Part shown: positions 23,244 to 33,414 of the stretch, piece by piece
How the letters are laid out: every line of letters starts with the position of its first letter
Numbering within the stretch: the first letter of the stretch is position 1
Assembly (NCBI GenBank): GCA_007570785.1
Contig: ML660211.1
Coordinates: forward strand, 5,306,463 to 5,370,462
Direction: 5' to 3'
Source of the DNA: Antilocapra americana
Taxonomy: Eukaryota > Chordata > Mammalia > Artiodactyla > Antilocapridae
Length of the DNA stretch: 64,000 nucleotides
Position numbers and translations under genes: made by a program
Notes under the pieces: generated by a model
What the model was told of the DNA's origin: nothing
Seen by the model: only the letters and a program-made list of their open reading frames with translations
The model's database searches: none

Positions 23244-24131
23244 TATAGTAATACATGTTATTATATGTTATTCAAAAATATTGTTTTATATTATATGTGT
23301 TGCCAATATTTTCCTAAGTTTATAGCTTGATTTTACACTTTATAAGATATTTTTTGAAGAACAGAAATTTTTGAACTTAATATTGCCACATTTTGAATGT
23401 TCATTTTCTTTATTAATGAAAAAAAAATCATGATCTGTTTAAGAAGACTTCTATCTCCCAATATAAAAAAAATATATTCATCTATATATTCCCCCCAAAG
23501 CTATAAAGTTTTGTCAATGGAATTTCAAGTTTTAAGCCATCTAGAATGAATTGTATGTTTTGAGGAAGAATTTCATTTCAATGAAAGGAATTGAAGAATT
23601 CAATTTCACTTTTCTTTCCAGATGGATAACAAATATTTGCTGCTCATTTTGCCACCTCAACTCTAAATCAAAGTGACATATTTGTGTGGCTCTATTTCTG
23701 GGTTTACTATTTCCTTCTATATGTCAATTTGCCTCTCCTTGTACACATTTTACACTTTCTAAATTGCAATAGCTTTAAATAAGTCTCTGAATTTTGTAAA
23801 GGCTTTTTTTTTCTTCCACATTTTACTTCTTCAGAAAGATTTAAGCTATTTTCTGTTCTTTGCTATTCTATATAATTTTTTTCAAATCCTTGAGTGTGTA
23901 CTTCTGTTTGTATCTATAGAGAAGACATGACATTTTTATGATATTCATTCATTTTATCCATTGATATTGGGTATATCTCATTGCTTCAGATTCTCATTGA
24001 TTTTTCACTAGATTTACATTTTCAGCATTCTTGCCACACGTCTTGCATATCTTTTGTTACATTAATTTCTAAATATTTATTTTACTGTGCTATTTAAACT
24101 TCTAAGTATTGTTGATAAACACTGATTTTTT
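23244..24131 (-). mobile_element. Ancient L1 ORF2 region, antisense
   Basis: Blocks such as gtggctctatttctgggttt, tgcaatagctttaaataagt and cattaatttctaaatattt follow the order of antisense L1 ORF2. Very decayed, without usable frames, and the left edge is uncertain. Confidence 0.5.
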
Positions 24132-24314
24132 AATTTTAATTTTTTAAAAAATATCTTTATGTTTTAATTTTATATTGGAGGTATAACTGGTTAACAATGT
24201 TGTGTTAGTTTCAGGTGTACAGAAAAGTGTTTTAGCTATACATATATGTGTATCTATTCTTTTTCAAATTCTTTTTCCATGTAGGTTATTACACAGTACT
24301 GAGCAGCGTTCCCT
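24132..24314 (-). mobile_element. L1 3' end inserted into older L1
   Basis: Antisense L1 tail (caatgttgtgttagtttcag, then ggttattacacagtactgag). A perfect 14-base target duplication, aacactgatttttt, lies at 24,118-24,131 and 24,315-24,328. Confidence 0.88.
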
Positions 24315-24328
24315 AACACTGATTTTTT

Positions 24329-25140
24329 TTGTATATTTTTCTTGTTTCCCACCTTACCACTTTATCCTATTTTCTTCAATACTGATAATATGTCCATATC
24401 ATCTTCTCCTTATTTAAAACATCACATTAACTGCAAATGATAAATAATTGCCATCTTTCTAATCCTCAAGCTTCTGTGTTTCTTTTATCCTTTGCTCTAT
24501 CACCTCCTACATTATCAAATGTAAGTAGTGATAATGGATTTGTCCCTACTTACAAAGGACATGCCTCTCACTATATGCATCTAGAACTATATTTATGAAA
24601 AACATTTTCCACCTTATTAGGTTAAATAATTTTGTCTGTATCTCAAATATTCTGAAAACTTCTATCTCAGAAACTTAAAAAAATGATTAAATGTCAAATT
24701 TTATTTTACTTTTTGAAAATATATTTAGTGTGATGATCATAGGCTTTTTTCCTGTAATTTAGTCATTGTCTCAACCACCTACTGATTTTGAGTATGTTTT
24801 TTCTTTTATACAACTTTTATTTTCAACCTATTTCCCAATCTATTTCTCACATTTTCTCTGTTGACTGCTTATTTAAGAAACTATCTGACTTGTTTCTTTA
24901 AATATTTTAAATGTAGATATGGTATATTCTGTGACTGGCCTTCTAAACACAGATAAGCCCTGGAATTAAAACCATTTGTTTCTTGTTTCTTTTAGAACTT
25001 CACTCATAGTTGCTGGGATTGTTGTGCCCTTGGTTGTTTTTTTGTTTTGTTTTGTTAATGGTTTCCTTTGCTATGCAAAAGCTTTTGAGTTTAATTAGGT
25101 CTCATTTGTTTATTTTTGCTTTATTTCCTTTTACTTAGGA
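24329..25140 (-). mobile_element. Ancient L1 ORF2 region, continuation
   Basis: Continues the decayed antisense L1 beyond the insertion. The clearest part is 25,064-25,140, tgctatgcaaaagcttttga followed by ttaattaggtctcatttg, a well-conserved L1 block. Confidence 0.5.
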
Positions 25141-25405
25141 GGTAGATCAGGTTCCAAACAAACAAAATAAATGAGAAGCTATGTGGCTTGTTTCTGAAGT
25201 GCCAGCACTTCATGTTTGTAAATCATTCTAGTGGATAGAATATTCAGTCTTTCACTCATACATAATACACTGACCCTTATGCAGGGAAGACAACTCAAAA
25301 ATCACTTACAGGAATTTATCATCCTCCATGTTCAGGCTATTGGGAAAACCTCATATCTGGTCTATGTCTGGAAGCTCATGAATTAAAAAGACAAATAATA
25401 TACTA

Positions 25406-25550
25406 CCAGGGAAGATCCCCTGGAGGAGGGCATGGCAACCCACTCCAGTATTCTTGCCTGGAGAATCCCATTGACAGGGGAGGCTGGCGGGCTACTGTCC
25501 ATAGAGTCACAATGAATCAGACATGGCTGAAATGACTGAACACACACACA
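25406..25550 (+). mobile_element. Bov-tA 3' part
   Basis: Starts at gggaagatcccctggagga, without the tRNA head, and ends in a short (CA)n at about 25,541-25,550. Confidence 0.88.
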
Positions 25551-25722
25551 TGCATGATATATTCTCCACAAACTCAGTAAAAGGTAGCTTTGAGACAGGA
25601 TAACCACAGTGAATACTCACCTTTTGGGAAGAGATCACTGGAGCCATAGAACAATCCCTCTACATAACAATAGTGAAATTCCAGCTGACAAATATTGGGC
25701 AGAACCCCTACTCTCATATCCT

Positions 25723-25907
25723 GGGCTTTCCAGATGACACTAGTGATAAAGAACCCACCTGCCAGTGCTGGAGACCTAAGAGACTTGGTTCAATCACTGG
25801 GTCAGGAAAATCCCCTGGGGAAAAACATGGCAACCCACTCCAGTATTTTTGCCTGGAGAATCCCATGGATTGGGAGCCTGGCAGGCTACAGTCCATAGGG
25901 TCACACA
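25723..25907 (+). mobile_element. Bov-tA SINE
   Basis: Head gggctttccagatgacacta, body gaaaatcccctggggaaaa, ending near gggtcacacag. Confidence 0.92.
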
Positions 25908-25924
25908 GCCTCTCATATCCTCAG

Positions 25925-26082
25925 TCAGTTCAGTCAATCAGTTCAGTCACTCAGTTGTGTCCGATTTTTTTGTGACCCCATGGACTCGGCATATATGGGA
26001 TCTCAGTTACTGGAGCAGGGATCGAACTCTGGCCTCCTGCACTGCAAGGTGAATTCTTAACCACTGGACTATCAGGGAAGTC
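25925..26082 (-). mobile_element. Composite: Bov-A piece joined to tRNA-type SINE head
   Basis: 25,925-25,988 is antisense Bov-A (gttcagtcactcagttgtgt). From about 25,990 it becomes the antisense 5' half of a CHR/ART2-type SINE, ending ccactggactatcagggaag. Either a fusion or two abutting truncated insertions. Confidence 0.75.
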
Positions 26083-26298
26083 CTTAAAACTATTTTTTAT
26101 TTGTATCTTTGACTATTTAGGTTTAAGAGATTTTTTTCTTCCAACCTATATGTTTCTGAATTTCAGCTTTCATAATGGCCAACTCTTTTCTGAGGTAACA
26201 TTTCTTTGTCGTGCCTTATGTAAATTAGCCAATGATTATAAGCCTGTGCTCTTACATTATCTTTGTCAGCCTCTGCATCCAGCAGGTCAGTTGTTTCA

Positions 26299-26448
26299 GT
26301 AAACAGTATTTTATTAGGATACAGACACATCTACTTACTTGCATTTCATTTATGGTCATTTCCTTGTCATGGTGGCAAAAGAGAGTAATTGTAACAGAGA
26401 GCATATGACCCACAAAACCCAACACACTCTAGTCCTTTACAAACAAAT

Positions 26449-26502
<54 letters not shown>

Positions 26503-26515
26503 CCAACCTCAGATT
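26299..26515 (-). mobile_element. hAT-Charlie type non-autonomous fossil
   Basis: The order tattttattaggatacagac, gacccacaaaacccaac, gtcctttacaaa and tttgccaacctcag matches the antisense of the mammalian Charlie-type element whose end reads tttgccgacccctg. A long (AT)n has grown inside its A-rich end. Confidence 0.65.
26452..26500. repeat. (AT)n microsatellite
   Basis: About 24 uninterrupted AT units inside the hAT fossil. It produces the artificial Tyr-Ile repeat in a local frame. Likely length-polymorphic. Confidence 0.97.
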
Positions 26516-27235
26516 GAGAGCTTTAAGCTATTGTAGGCAAGTGGTTTACTACATTTTTACCACTGCAAAACATGAATAGCTCTGATATATTTCATCAAAT
26601 AAGTTGAAAGCTGTGAATTGGCCATTTATTTTACTCATATTAAAGATATTGGCAGTTTTGTAAAGAGCAGATTCAGTGGAGGAGCAAAGTAAAACAACAT
26701 ATCAATGAGGAGAAATTTTAAGTTAAAAGTTTAAAACTGAGGATGGCAGAGAAGTGTTGGCTATTTGAGGAGAGAAGGGAAAATGTAAAATAGTTGTCTA
26801 TAATAGTGACAGGTTAAACAGAAAAGGAAAGTATGATCTGATTTCTAGGAATCATTAAAATATACTTGAGTTTCACAAAAATAAATTGAAGTGAAAACAG
26901 TCAATATGGTTTTAAGTTTTACTTCTATGACATTCAATAATAATGTTCAATTGTATTATAAGCAGACTTTGGATCTAGTAACCATTATGATTAAATATGT
27001 GCTCAATTATTATATTTGGGTTCAAAGTCTGTTGGATTTAAGCTATTAGAGAGAATAATCTGAGACACAAAATTCTGATGACCTTTGATGGAAGAACTTA
27101 ATATTTTTCTTATTGTAAAAAGAAATGTACACTCATACAATTTCTCTGAAAATAAAGATTTTCGTACCCAAAATATATTGGAGTTATATATTTTTTTAGC
27201 CCGTTTCCCAGTGCTGAAATCCATATCATGAATAC
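26516..27235. other. Unassigned spacer
   Basis: About 720 AT-rich bases without a recognised repeat or gene. Confidence 0.5.
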
Positions 27236-27245
27236 TTTAGATGCT

Positions 27246-27439
27246 AAGTGGGCTTCCATGGTGACTAAGATAATAAAGAATCTGCCTGCAATGTGGGAGA
27301 CCTGGGTTCCATCCCTGGTTTGGGAAGATCCCCCGGAGAAGGAAATGGCTACCCATTCAAGTATTCTGGCTAGGAGAATTCCATGGACTATATAGTCCAT
27401 GGGGTCACAAAGAGTTGGACATGACTGAATGACTTTCAT
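27246..27439 (+). mobile_element. Bov-tA SINE with target duplication
   Basis: The flanks carry tttagatgct at 27,236-27,245 and 27,440-27,449. The body is well preserved (ctgcctgcaatgtgggagac). Confidence 0.95.
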
Positions 27440-27449
27440 TTTAGATGCT

Positions 27450-28789
27450 TAATATATGTTAATTGACATTTATATTAAAACACCTTAAGCAAATAATAAG
27501 TTAAAATTCTCTTTGATTTATTTGAAAAATTCAATTCATGTTATATCCCAAATTTAGCAGCTTGCTAACAAAGAGCAAGGAATTACAGAAATCACATTTT
27601 TGATGACAGCTGCCCTGAATGCAATTTCTCTACTACCCTATCAATGAAAAATGAGCTACTTAAGGGGCTTGGGGAATGTTCCAGTTAATCTTAACTTATA
27701 TAATATTTAAAAGGTCCTCTCTCAGTTCAGTTAATTATTATCTTTGTGATATCCACTCAATTATATTTCATTTTGGGAGGTCAACAGTAGCAGCCCATCA
27801 ATTGCATTGAACCACTCTTAATTAATGATAATCATAGGTTAAACTTCTTCTCCCTAAAAGAAACTCTCAGTGTTAAAAAGAAAAAAGGGATGTTTTTGTA
27901 TCCACTGAAAATCCTGAACAAATTTTTATTTGAAAAAGAAAGGCAACTACACATTTAGCCAATTAAAAAATTATGGCTGCAAAGTCATCTATTTGATTTT
28001 TCCATCTTATATTCCAAACTACATGTCTGATATTAACATTTGTCATGTTATTGATAATTCCAAATTATTAACTTTAACAATACTTGAGGTTGACATCATG
28101 AATTGAATTAATAAAAATGAAGCTATTTAGGATTTAGGTGGTAAGTACATAGTAAATGCTTTATAATTAAGATTATAATTCCTGTGTGCCCTATTCATGT
28201 ATGCTATAACCAAAGACAGAAAATTCAAAAAAGGAAAATTACAAGCATATCCTACAATATAATAATAATAATAATCTGATTTTGTGTAGTTTGTCTATCT
28301 CTGTTTTCTTATTATCTTCATTGATACACTGTTGACTCTTGTAAATGTATTGTATATTTTTTATAATATCCTGGACTTCATGGCAAAAGAAACATAGAGG
28401 CTCTGAGAAGGCTATGTTTGCATCGTGTCCCCTCTTTCCTCTGTGAGGTACAGGCTGGGATCCATTCACTTCAGTCTAGACAGGCCTGGGGCTGGCCTGG
28501 GGCTCATCAACATTTTGGTGAGTGTAAAATTCCTCTGCACCATCTTCATCTGAGTTGCAAGTGAATGTGTCTCTGATTTCTGATTGAGTGCCTGGCATAT
28601 CTCCTTGTCAATAGCACTGAAAGACAGAAGGGTGTCTTGCTCTGTCCTTTAGAGGTTCCTAACTCAGTTCTCCAGCCACTTACCCTTCAGCCTCAGAATT
28701 TGGCACATGCCTTGAAGAGGAGAGCAGCAGAGCACGTGGGACAGATCCACTCCTTCTAGCAGATATTTTCTCTTCTAAAGCCACAATGC
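27450..28789. other. Unassigned 1.3-kb stretch
   Basis: No gene, RNA or dated repeat recognised. A short GC-rich direct repeat (cctggggctgg twice) lies near 28,485-28,503. Confidence 0.5.
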
Positions 28790-28966
28790 AGAGTTTTCAC
28801 TCTGTATTTAACTTTGTATTTATTTATGTTTAAAGTATAATTGCTTTACAATGTTATGTTGATTTCTGCCATATGAAGTGAATGTTATTTGTACACACAA
28901 TCTCCTCTCTCTTGAGCCTCCCTCCTACCTCCATCCCATCCCTCTTGACTGAATTTTAGAAACTAT
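28790..28966 (-). mobile_element. L1 3' end fragment
   Basis: attgctttacaatgttatgt and ttgatttctgccatatgaag match the antisense L1 tail. Truncated at ccatcccatccctcttg. Confidence 0.75.
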
Positions 28967-30112
28967 TGACCTAGTTCTATGTACTCTTGTAAGCCTTGAA
29001 ACTCAGCAAATAGTTTACAGAAAGAAACAGCTGTGTGTTTGAGACGTCTCAAGTTTTCCATATTGTACTTTATATCCACACGAACGCCAACAGCTCCACT
29101 ATTTTTTCTTCTTTATCCAGTAAACCTTTTTCATGAGCCTATGGTATTTAATTTAATAAATTTAAGTATTGTGCAAAACCAACCATTAAGTCCAAAGTGT
29201 AGTTTTATTTCAGCCCCTCCTCCTTATACACAATTTCCGACTACCTTCCATAATAGAACAGTTTCTTTGGGGTAAACACATATATATCACAGAAGGAACA
29301 AAAGTTAATGAGTAATGCAAGTTAAACTATTTTGTATAACAAATAATATTTCAATTTTGAAGGATGCTCATTTATTGAGAAATTTTAGATAAATAACATC
29401 TGGACTTAAAGGCATTCTTCAAAATTTAACATGTGTTTGTCCTATTTTGCATCAGAACCTTATCTATATGCGATCATTTTTAGACATTTACAATTGCACC
29501 TTCATATTTTAAACCAAGGAGTGCTTTAAAATCATGTGGGGAAGAGCACAACAAAAAGAGCCAGCTGTTGGCCTTTCAATTAAGACAACAATAAGCCTCC
29601 ACATAGTGACAACTAACCAACAATCCAATTTCAACAAAGCAGTGAACAAAGCAAAAACTGCAACAGATGCTGTTTTCAATATTATCAAACACTCTATACA
29701 GAAGAAACTCCCTTGAAAATTTAGCAGAGAGAACATGCCAATTTTTGATTAATTCAGATTTGCCTCAGCTCTCGAGAGCTCAAGCAGAAAACCGACTTGC
29801 CCCTATGGTACTAGAACTAGAAACAGTGATCAGTGATTCAAAAGAAATAAAACTCAAATCCAGATGGCTATAGGGCAAACTATAAATCTTTCAAGGAAAT
29901 TTTTAAGTGAACGCATTAAAAGGCCTTTCTCTACATACAATGAAACAACATTTTACTGCCTACCCAGCAAACAATAACTATCAGCATCATCTCTAATGCT
30001 TCTTGATTTCTGCCTACTTAGAAGAACCAACACAATTCCATAGCAGCGATTCTAGTGGAATGGTTCACCTACTTGCTCCTTCATGTAATGCAATCTCTTT
30101 TAACACATTGCA
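28967..30112. other. Unassigned 1.1-kb stretch
   Basis: Free of recognisable repeats. 29,530-29,900 is unusually balanced in composition and open on both strands for 60-75 codons, but no protein family is recognisable. Confidence 0.5.
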
Positions 30113-30157
30113 TTGTGTGTATGTGTGTGTGTATGTGTGTGTGTGTGTGTGCATGTG
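30113..30157. repeat. (TG)n microsatellite, interrupted
   Basis: Tracts of TG broken by TATG and ending gtgcatgtgtac. The following 475 bases to 30,632 show nothing recognisable. Confidence 0.95.
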
Positions 30158-30644
30158 TACATCTATAATTATTTAAGGAACTAATTAAAGTTAAGGTTAC
30201 TCACTATGGAGAAAGGCACATTTGAACACACAAAGCTTTACATAAAATTACAGAGAATTTCATGAACCTTAAAATTTATACCTGGTCTCTAGACCTGAGG
30301 ATAAAAAGAAAAACTTCCTTAAGATCCATGTAGATATGATAATTTATTATGATATAAAAGTCACATTTCAAGTTAGAAAGGATGTTCAGTAAATGATTCT
30401 GAGAAAAGTTTTGAAAATCATATCCATTAAGTCTCCACTTCACACTATTTCAAACAAAACTCCTGGTATATTAAAGATCATAAATATTCTATTTAAAAAT
30501 AAAGGAAAAAAAGACCAAATCTATGTCTTTGGCTAAGGGACAATTTTTTCAAGAATGCATGAAAAGCTAAAGCCACAAAGGGAAACATAATAATATAATA
30601 AATTTGAATATATAAAGATTAGATACTTATTCATGGGAAAAATG

Positions 30645-30916
30645 GAGAAGGCAATGGCACCCCACTCCAGTACTCTTGCCTGGAAAATCCCATGGATAGA
30701 GGAGCCTGGTAGGCTGCAGTCCATGGGGTCACTAAGAGTCAGACACGACTGAGCAACTTCACTTTCACTTTTCACTTTCACGCATTGGAGAAGGAAATGG
30801 CAGCCCACTCCAATGATCTTGCCTGGAGAATTCTAGGGATGGGGGAGCCTGGTGGGCTGCTGTCTTTGGGGTCTCACAGAGTCAGACCTGAAGTGACTTA
30901 GCAGCAGCAGCAGCAG
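30645..30916 (+). mobile_element. BOV-A2 SINE with target duplication
   Basis: Two Bov-A monomers joined by cacttttcactttcacgca, ending in (GCA)n. The flanks carry catgggaaaaatg (30,632-30,644) and catgggaaaaaatg (30,917-30,930). Confidence 0.95.
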
Positions 30917-30930
30917 CATGGGAAAAAATG

Positions 30931-31226
30931 ACCACAAACAAAATTTTAAAGACTACTGGCCCTCAAGGAGAAAATATTTGCAATAATATAATAGCCAAAT
31001 GGTGTCCATCCAGACTATAATAATATAATCATTCTTAAAAGAAAAATAAGGAAATATTTAAATCAGGTATGTCACAGAAGCATAAATATAAATGAGTATT
31101 AAGCATAAAAATGTTGATTGTATTAATTATTAAGGAAGTCAAATTAAAGCAACAAAGAAAGAGCATTATTTTTACACATCAAATTGTCCAAAGTTTTAAA
31201 AGGCAGGTTAAAGAAAGTTTACAAAA
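30931..31226. other. Unassigned spacer
   Basis: About 300 A-rich bases. Nothing recognised. Confidence 0.5.
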
Positions 31227-31236
31227 TGATGGAATC

Positions 31237-31563
31237 TGGGTCTTCCTCTATGGCTCAGTGATAAAGAATCCACCTGCCAATGCAGGAGACAGAGATTCAA
31301 TCCCTGTGAAGATCGCACACGCCGAGGAAGCAACTAAGCCCATGTGTCACAACTACTGAGACTGTTCCAGAGCCCAGGAACCACAAGTTCTGAGCCCAGG
31401 TGCCGTAACTGCGGAAGCCCATGGGCCCTCGAGCCTGCACTCTACAACAAGAGAAGCCACTGCGATGAGAAGCCTGCTCACCACAGCTAGAGAGTAGCCC
31501 CTGCTCACCACAACTCGAGAAAAGCCAGTGCAGCAATGAAGACTCAGTGCAGACAAAAAAAAG
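31237..31563 (+). mobile_element. CHR-type SINE
   Basis: Head gggtcttcctctatggctca, body caagagaagccactgcgat, A-rich end cagacaaaaaaaa. The flanks share gatggaatct/gatgggatct (31,227-31,236 and 31,563-31,572). Confidence 0.88.
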
Positions 31564-31587
31564 ATGGGATCTAAAAGTGTGCAACGT

Positions 31588-31648
31588 AGGTGTGTTGTTC
31601 ACTCAGCAAGTCATGTCCAACTCTTTGCAACCCCATGGACTGCATGCA
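31588..31648 (-). mobile_element. Bov-A fragment
   Basis: About 60 bases (aagtcatgtccaactctttg to ccatggactgcatgc), truncated on both sides. Confidence 0.8.
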
Positions 31649-32055
31649 GGCATAAAAATTATTCAATAGGGTAATAAAGCCACAAAATATGACAACAAAA
31701 TTATAATTCCTGCTAATAAGTATCAAATATATTAAATAGTATTACTCAATATAGAATTTTAATAGAAGCTCTAAGATAATCTAAGAAGTATAGTATTTAC
31801 AGAAAATAAATATTTTCTAACTGAGTTTTTTTATAAAAATTACATATATAATCACTTCAAATATATCCATTAATCATTTATCATATCTTAGAAATTAGGA
31901 CTGATAACACCTCATCAGGACATACCATATTTTTAGGAATTTCATATAATTTTTAGAATACTTATATTTAAAAAACTCATACAACATAACCTGAAAAATC
32001 TTATCAGTCATTTGACAATGCTTCCCATGCAACTTCACGTACTAAATAATGTACA
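31649..32055. other. Unassigned AT-rich spacer
   Basis: About 400 bases with no recognised element. Confidence 0.5.
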
Positions 32056-32256
32056 TGTGGGCTAAGTTGCTTCAGTTTTTCTTCTTGAGACTCCATGGAC
32101 TATAGCCTGCCATGGGATTCTCCAGGCAAGAATACTGGAGTGGATTACTGTGCCCTCCTCCAGAGGGGTCTTCCCACCCAGGGATCAAGCCCACATCTCT
32201 TACATATACTTGAATTGGCAGGCAGTTCTTTACCACTAAGGACACCTTGGAAGCCC
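32056..32256 (-). mobile_element. Bov-tA SINE
   Basis: gggctaagttgcttcagttt to cttggaagccc, with a short internal deletion before ccatgggattctccagg. Confidence 0.92.
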
Positions 32257-32640
32257 ACCAAAAAATAACAAAGCCCCCTTTTTTCCTTCAGTCTCAGGGA
32301 TCACAGATAACTGGACTTAAGATATATCACTTTCATCTCAATGACACAGAAAGAGAAATAACAAAAAACAATCAAAAAACAAAACTGCCTACAGAAGAAT
32401 AAATAATGGTTACATCCAAAATATATAGTAGTCACATAAAATCTATTAATACTATCAGTATATGCTATTATATTTGCAAGTCTATGTTCTTTTTGGGTAG
32501 CTATAGATGTCAATATGTCTCTAGTGTTAGATTATAGGTTAAGCAGAAGCAGAAAGTAAAGATTTTTACATTTTTCCCTTTAGATTTCTATATGTATCTT
32601 TTTCAAAGACTAGATGCTATTCTGATAGCCTAAAACAAAT
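32257..32640. other. Unassigned spacer
   Basis: No recognised element in about 380 bases. Confidence 0.5.
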
Positions 32641-32644
32641 GAAA

Positions 32645-32888
32645 AGAAAAAAAAAAACTATAGAGAATGGCATTGAAACATGTTAATTATCATATGTGAA
32701 ATCAATCGCCAGCCCAGGGTTGATGCTGGGGGCTGGTGCACCCGGATGACCCAGTGGGAGGGAATTGGGAGGGAGGAGGGAGGGGGGTTCTGGAGGGGGA
32801 GCATATGTATACCCATGGCTGTTTCATGTCATTGTATGGCAAAACCAACACAATAAAGTAAAGAAAATTTAAAAAAAAAGAAAAGAAA
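32645..32888 (+). mobile_element. L1 3' end, sense
   Basis: tggcattgaaacatgttaat, then the G-rich 3' UTR block (32,756-32,800) and aaccaacacaataaagtaaa with an A-rich tail. Same subfamily as 272-505 and 36,350-36,633, in the opposite orientation. Confidence 0.92.
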
Positions 32889-33209
32889 AACTATAGACTC
32901 AGGAGACTTAATTGGTAAATTAACAATTTGAATTGACAAACAGTATATCCTAATGCAATAAAAATGAACTTGAAAGCAAATATTTAAATGTTACCCCTAC
33001 TTTTACCATTATATTTTAGGATACTATCTAGATGTTGGATAGCAACTCAGTGTTCCCTTTTTGCATATCAAGCTACCATAAGTTCAAAGGTGCCAGAATT
33101 CTGGTAGGAATACTAGGAGGATTCATAAGCCCTACAAGAAGGAAAAATTAAAGTCGATCAACTGTATTCCTTATTAGCAACTGTGTAATGTTTTCTGAAT
33201 TATCTAGAT

Positions 33210-33406
33210 CAGCCGTCTTTGGAGTATGATCTCTGTGGACTAGCAGCAGTAGCAGTAGAACTTGAGAACTTGCTTGAAAGTCATTGTCTCGGGCGCCGAC
33301 CCATGCCTATTCCATCAGAAACTCTATAGATGGAGCCTGACAATCTGCCTTTTTACATAAAGCTCTGTAGATGATTCCAATATGAGCTCAAATTTGAGAA
33401 CCACTG
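33210..33406 (-). mobile_element. MER5A-like hAT MITE
   Basis: Ends in tttgagaaccactg, the terminal inverted repeat of MER5A in antisense, and contains ccatcagaaactctatagatg and tagatgattccaatatgag in family order. An 8-bp target duplication, atctagat (33,202-33,209) and acctagat (33,407-33,414), agrees with a hAT element. Confidence 0.85.
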
Positions 33407-33414
33407 ACCTAGAT

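Noticed and set aside
26339..26536. 65-aa frame with a Tyr-Ile repeat resembling a membrane peptide
   Set aside because: The repeat is the (AT)n microsatellite in a hAT fossil.
29509..29736. Overlapping 60- and 75-aa frames on both strands at 29.5-29.7 kb
   Set aside because: No recognisable domain, splice context or codon pattern. Two-strand openness is expected occasionally by chance.
30900..30919. (GCA)n tract as a coding-type triplet repeat
   Set aside because: It is the normal terminal repeat of a BOV-A2 SINE. The same holds near 14,268 and 60,068.
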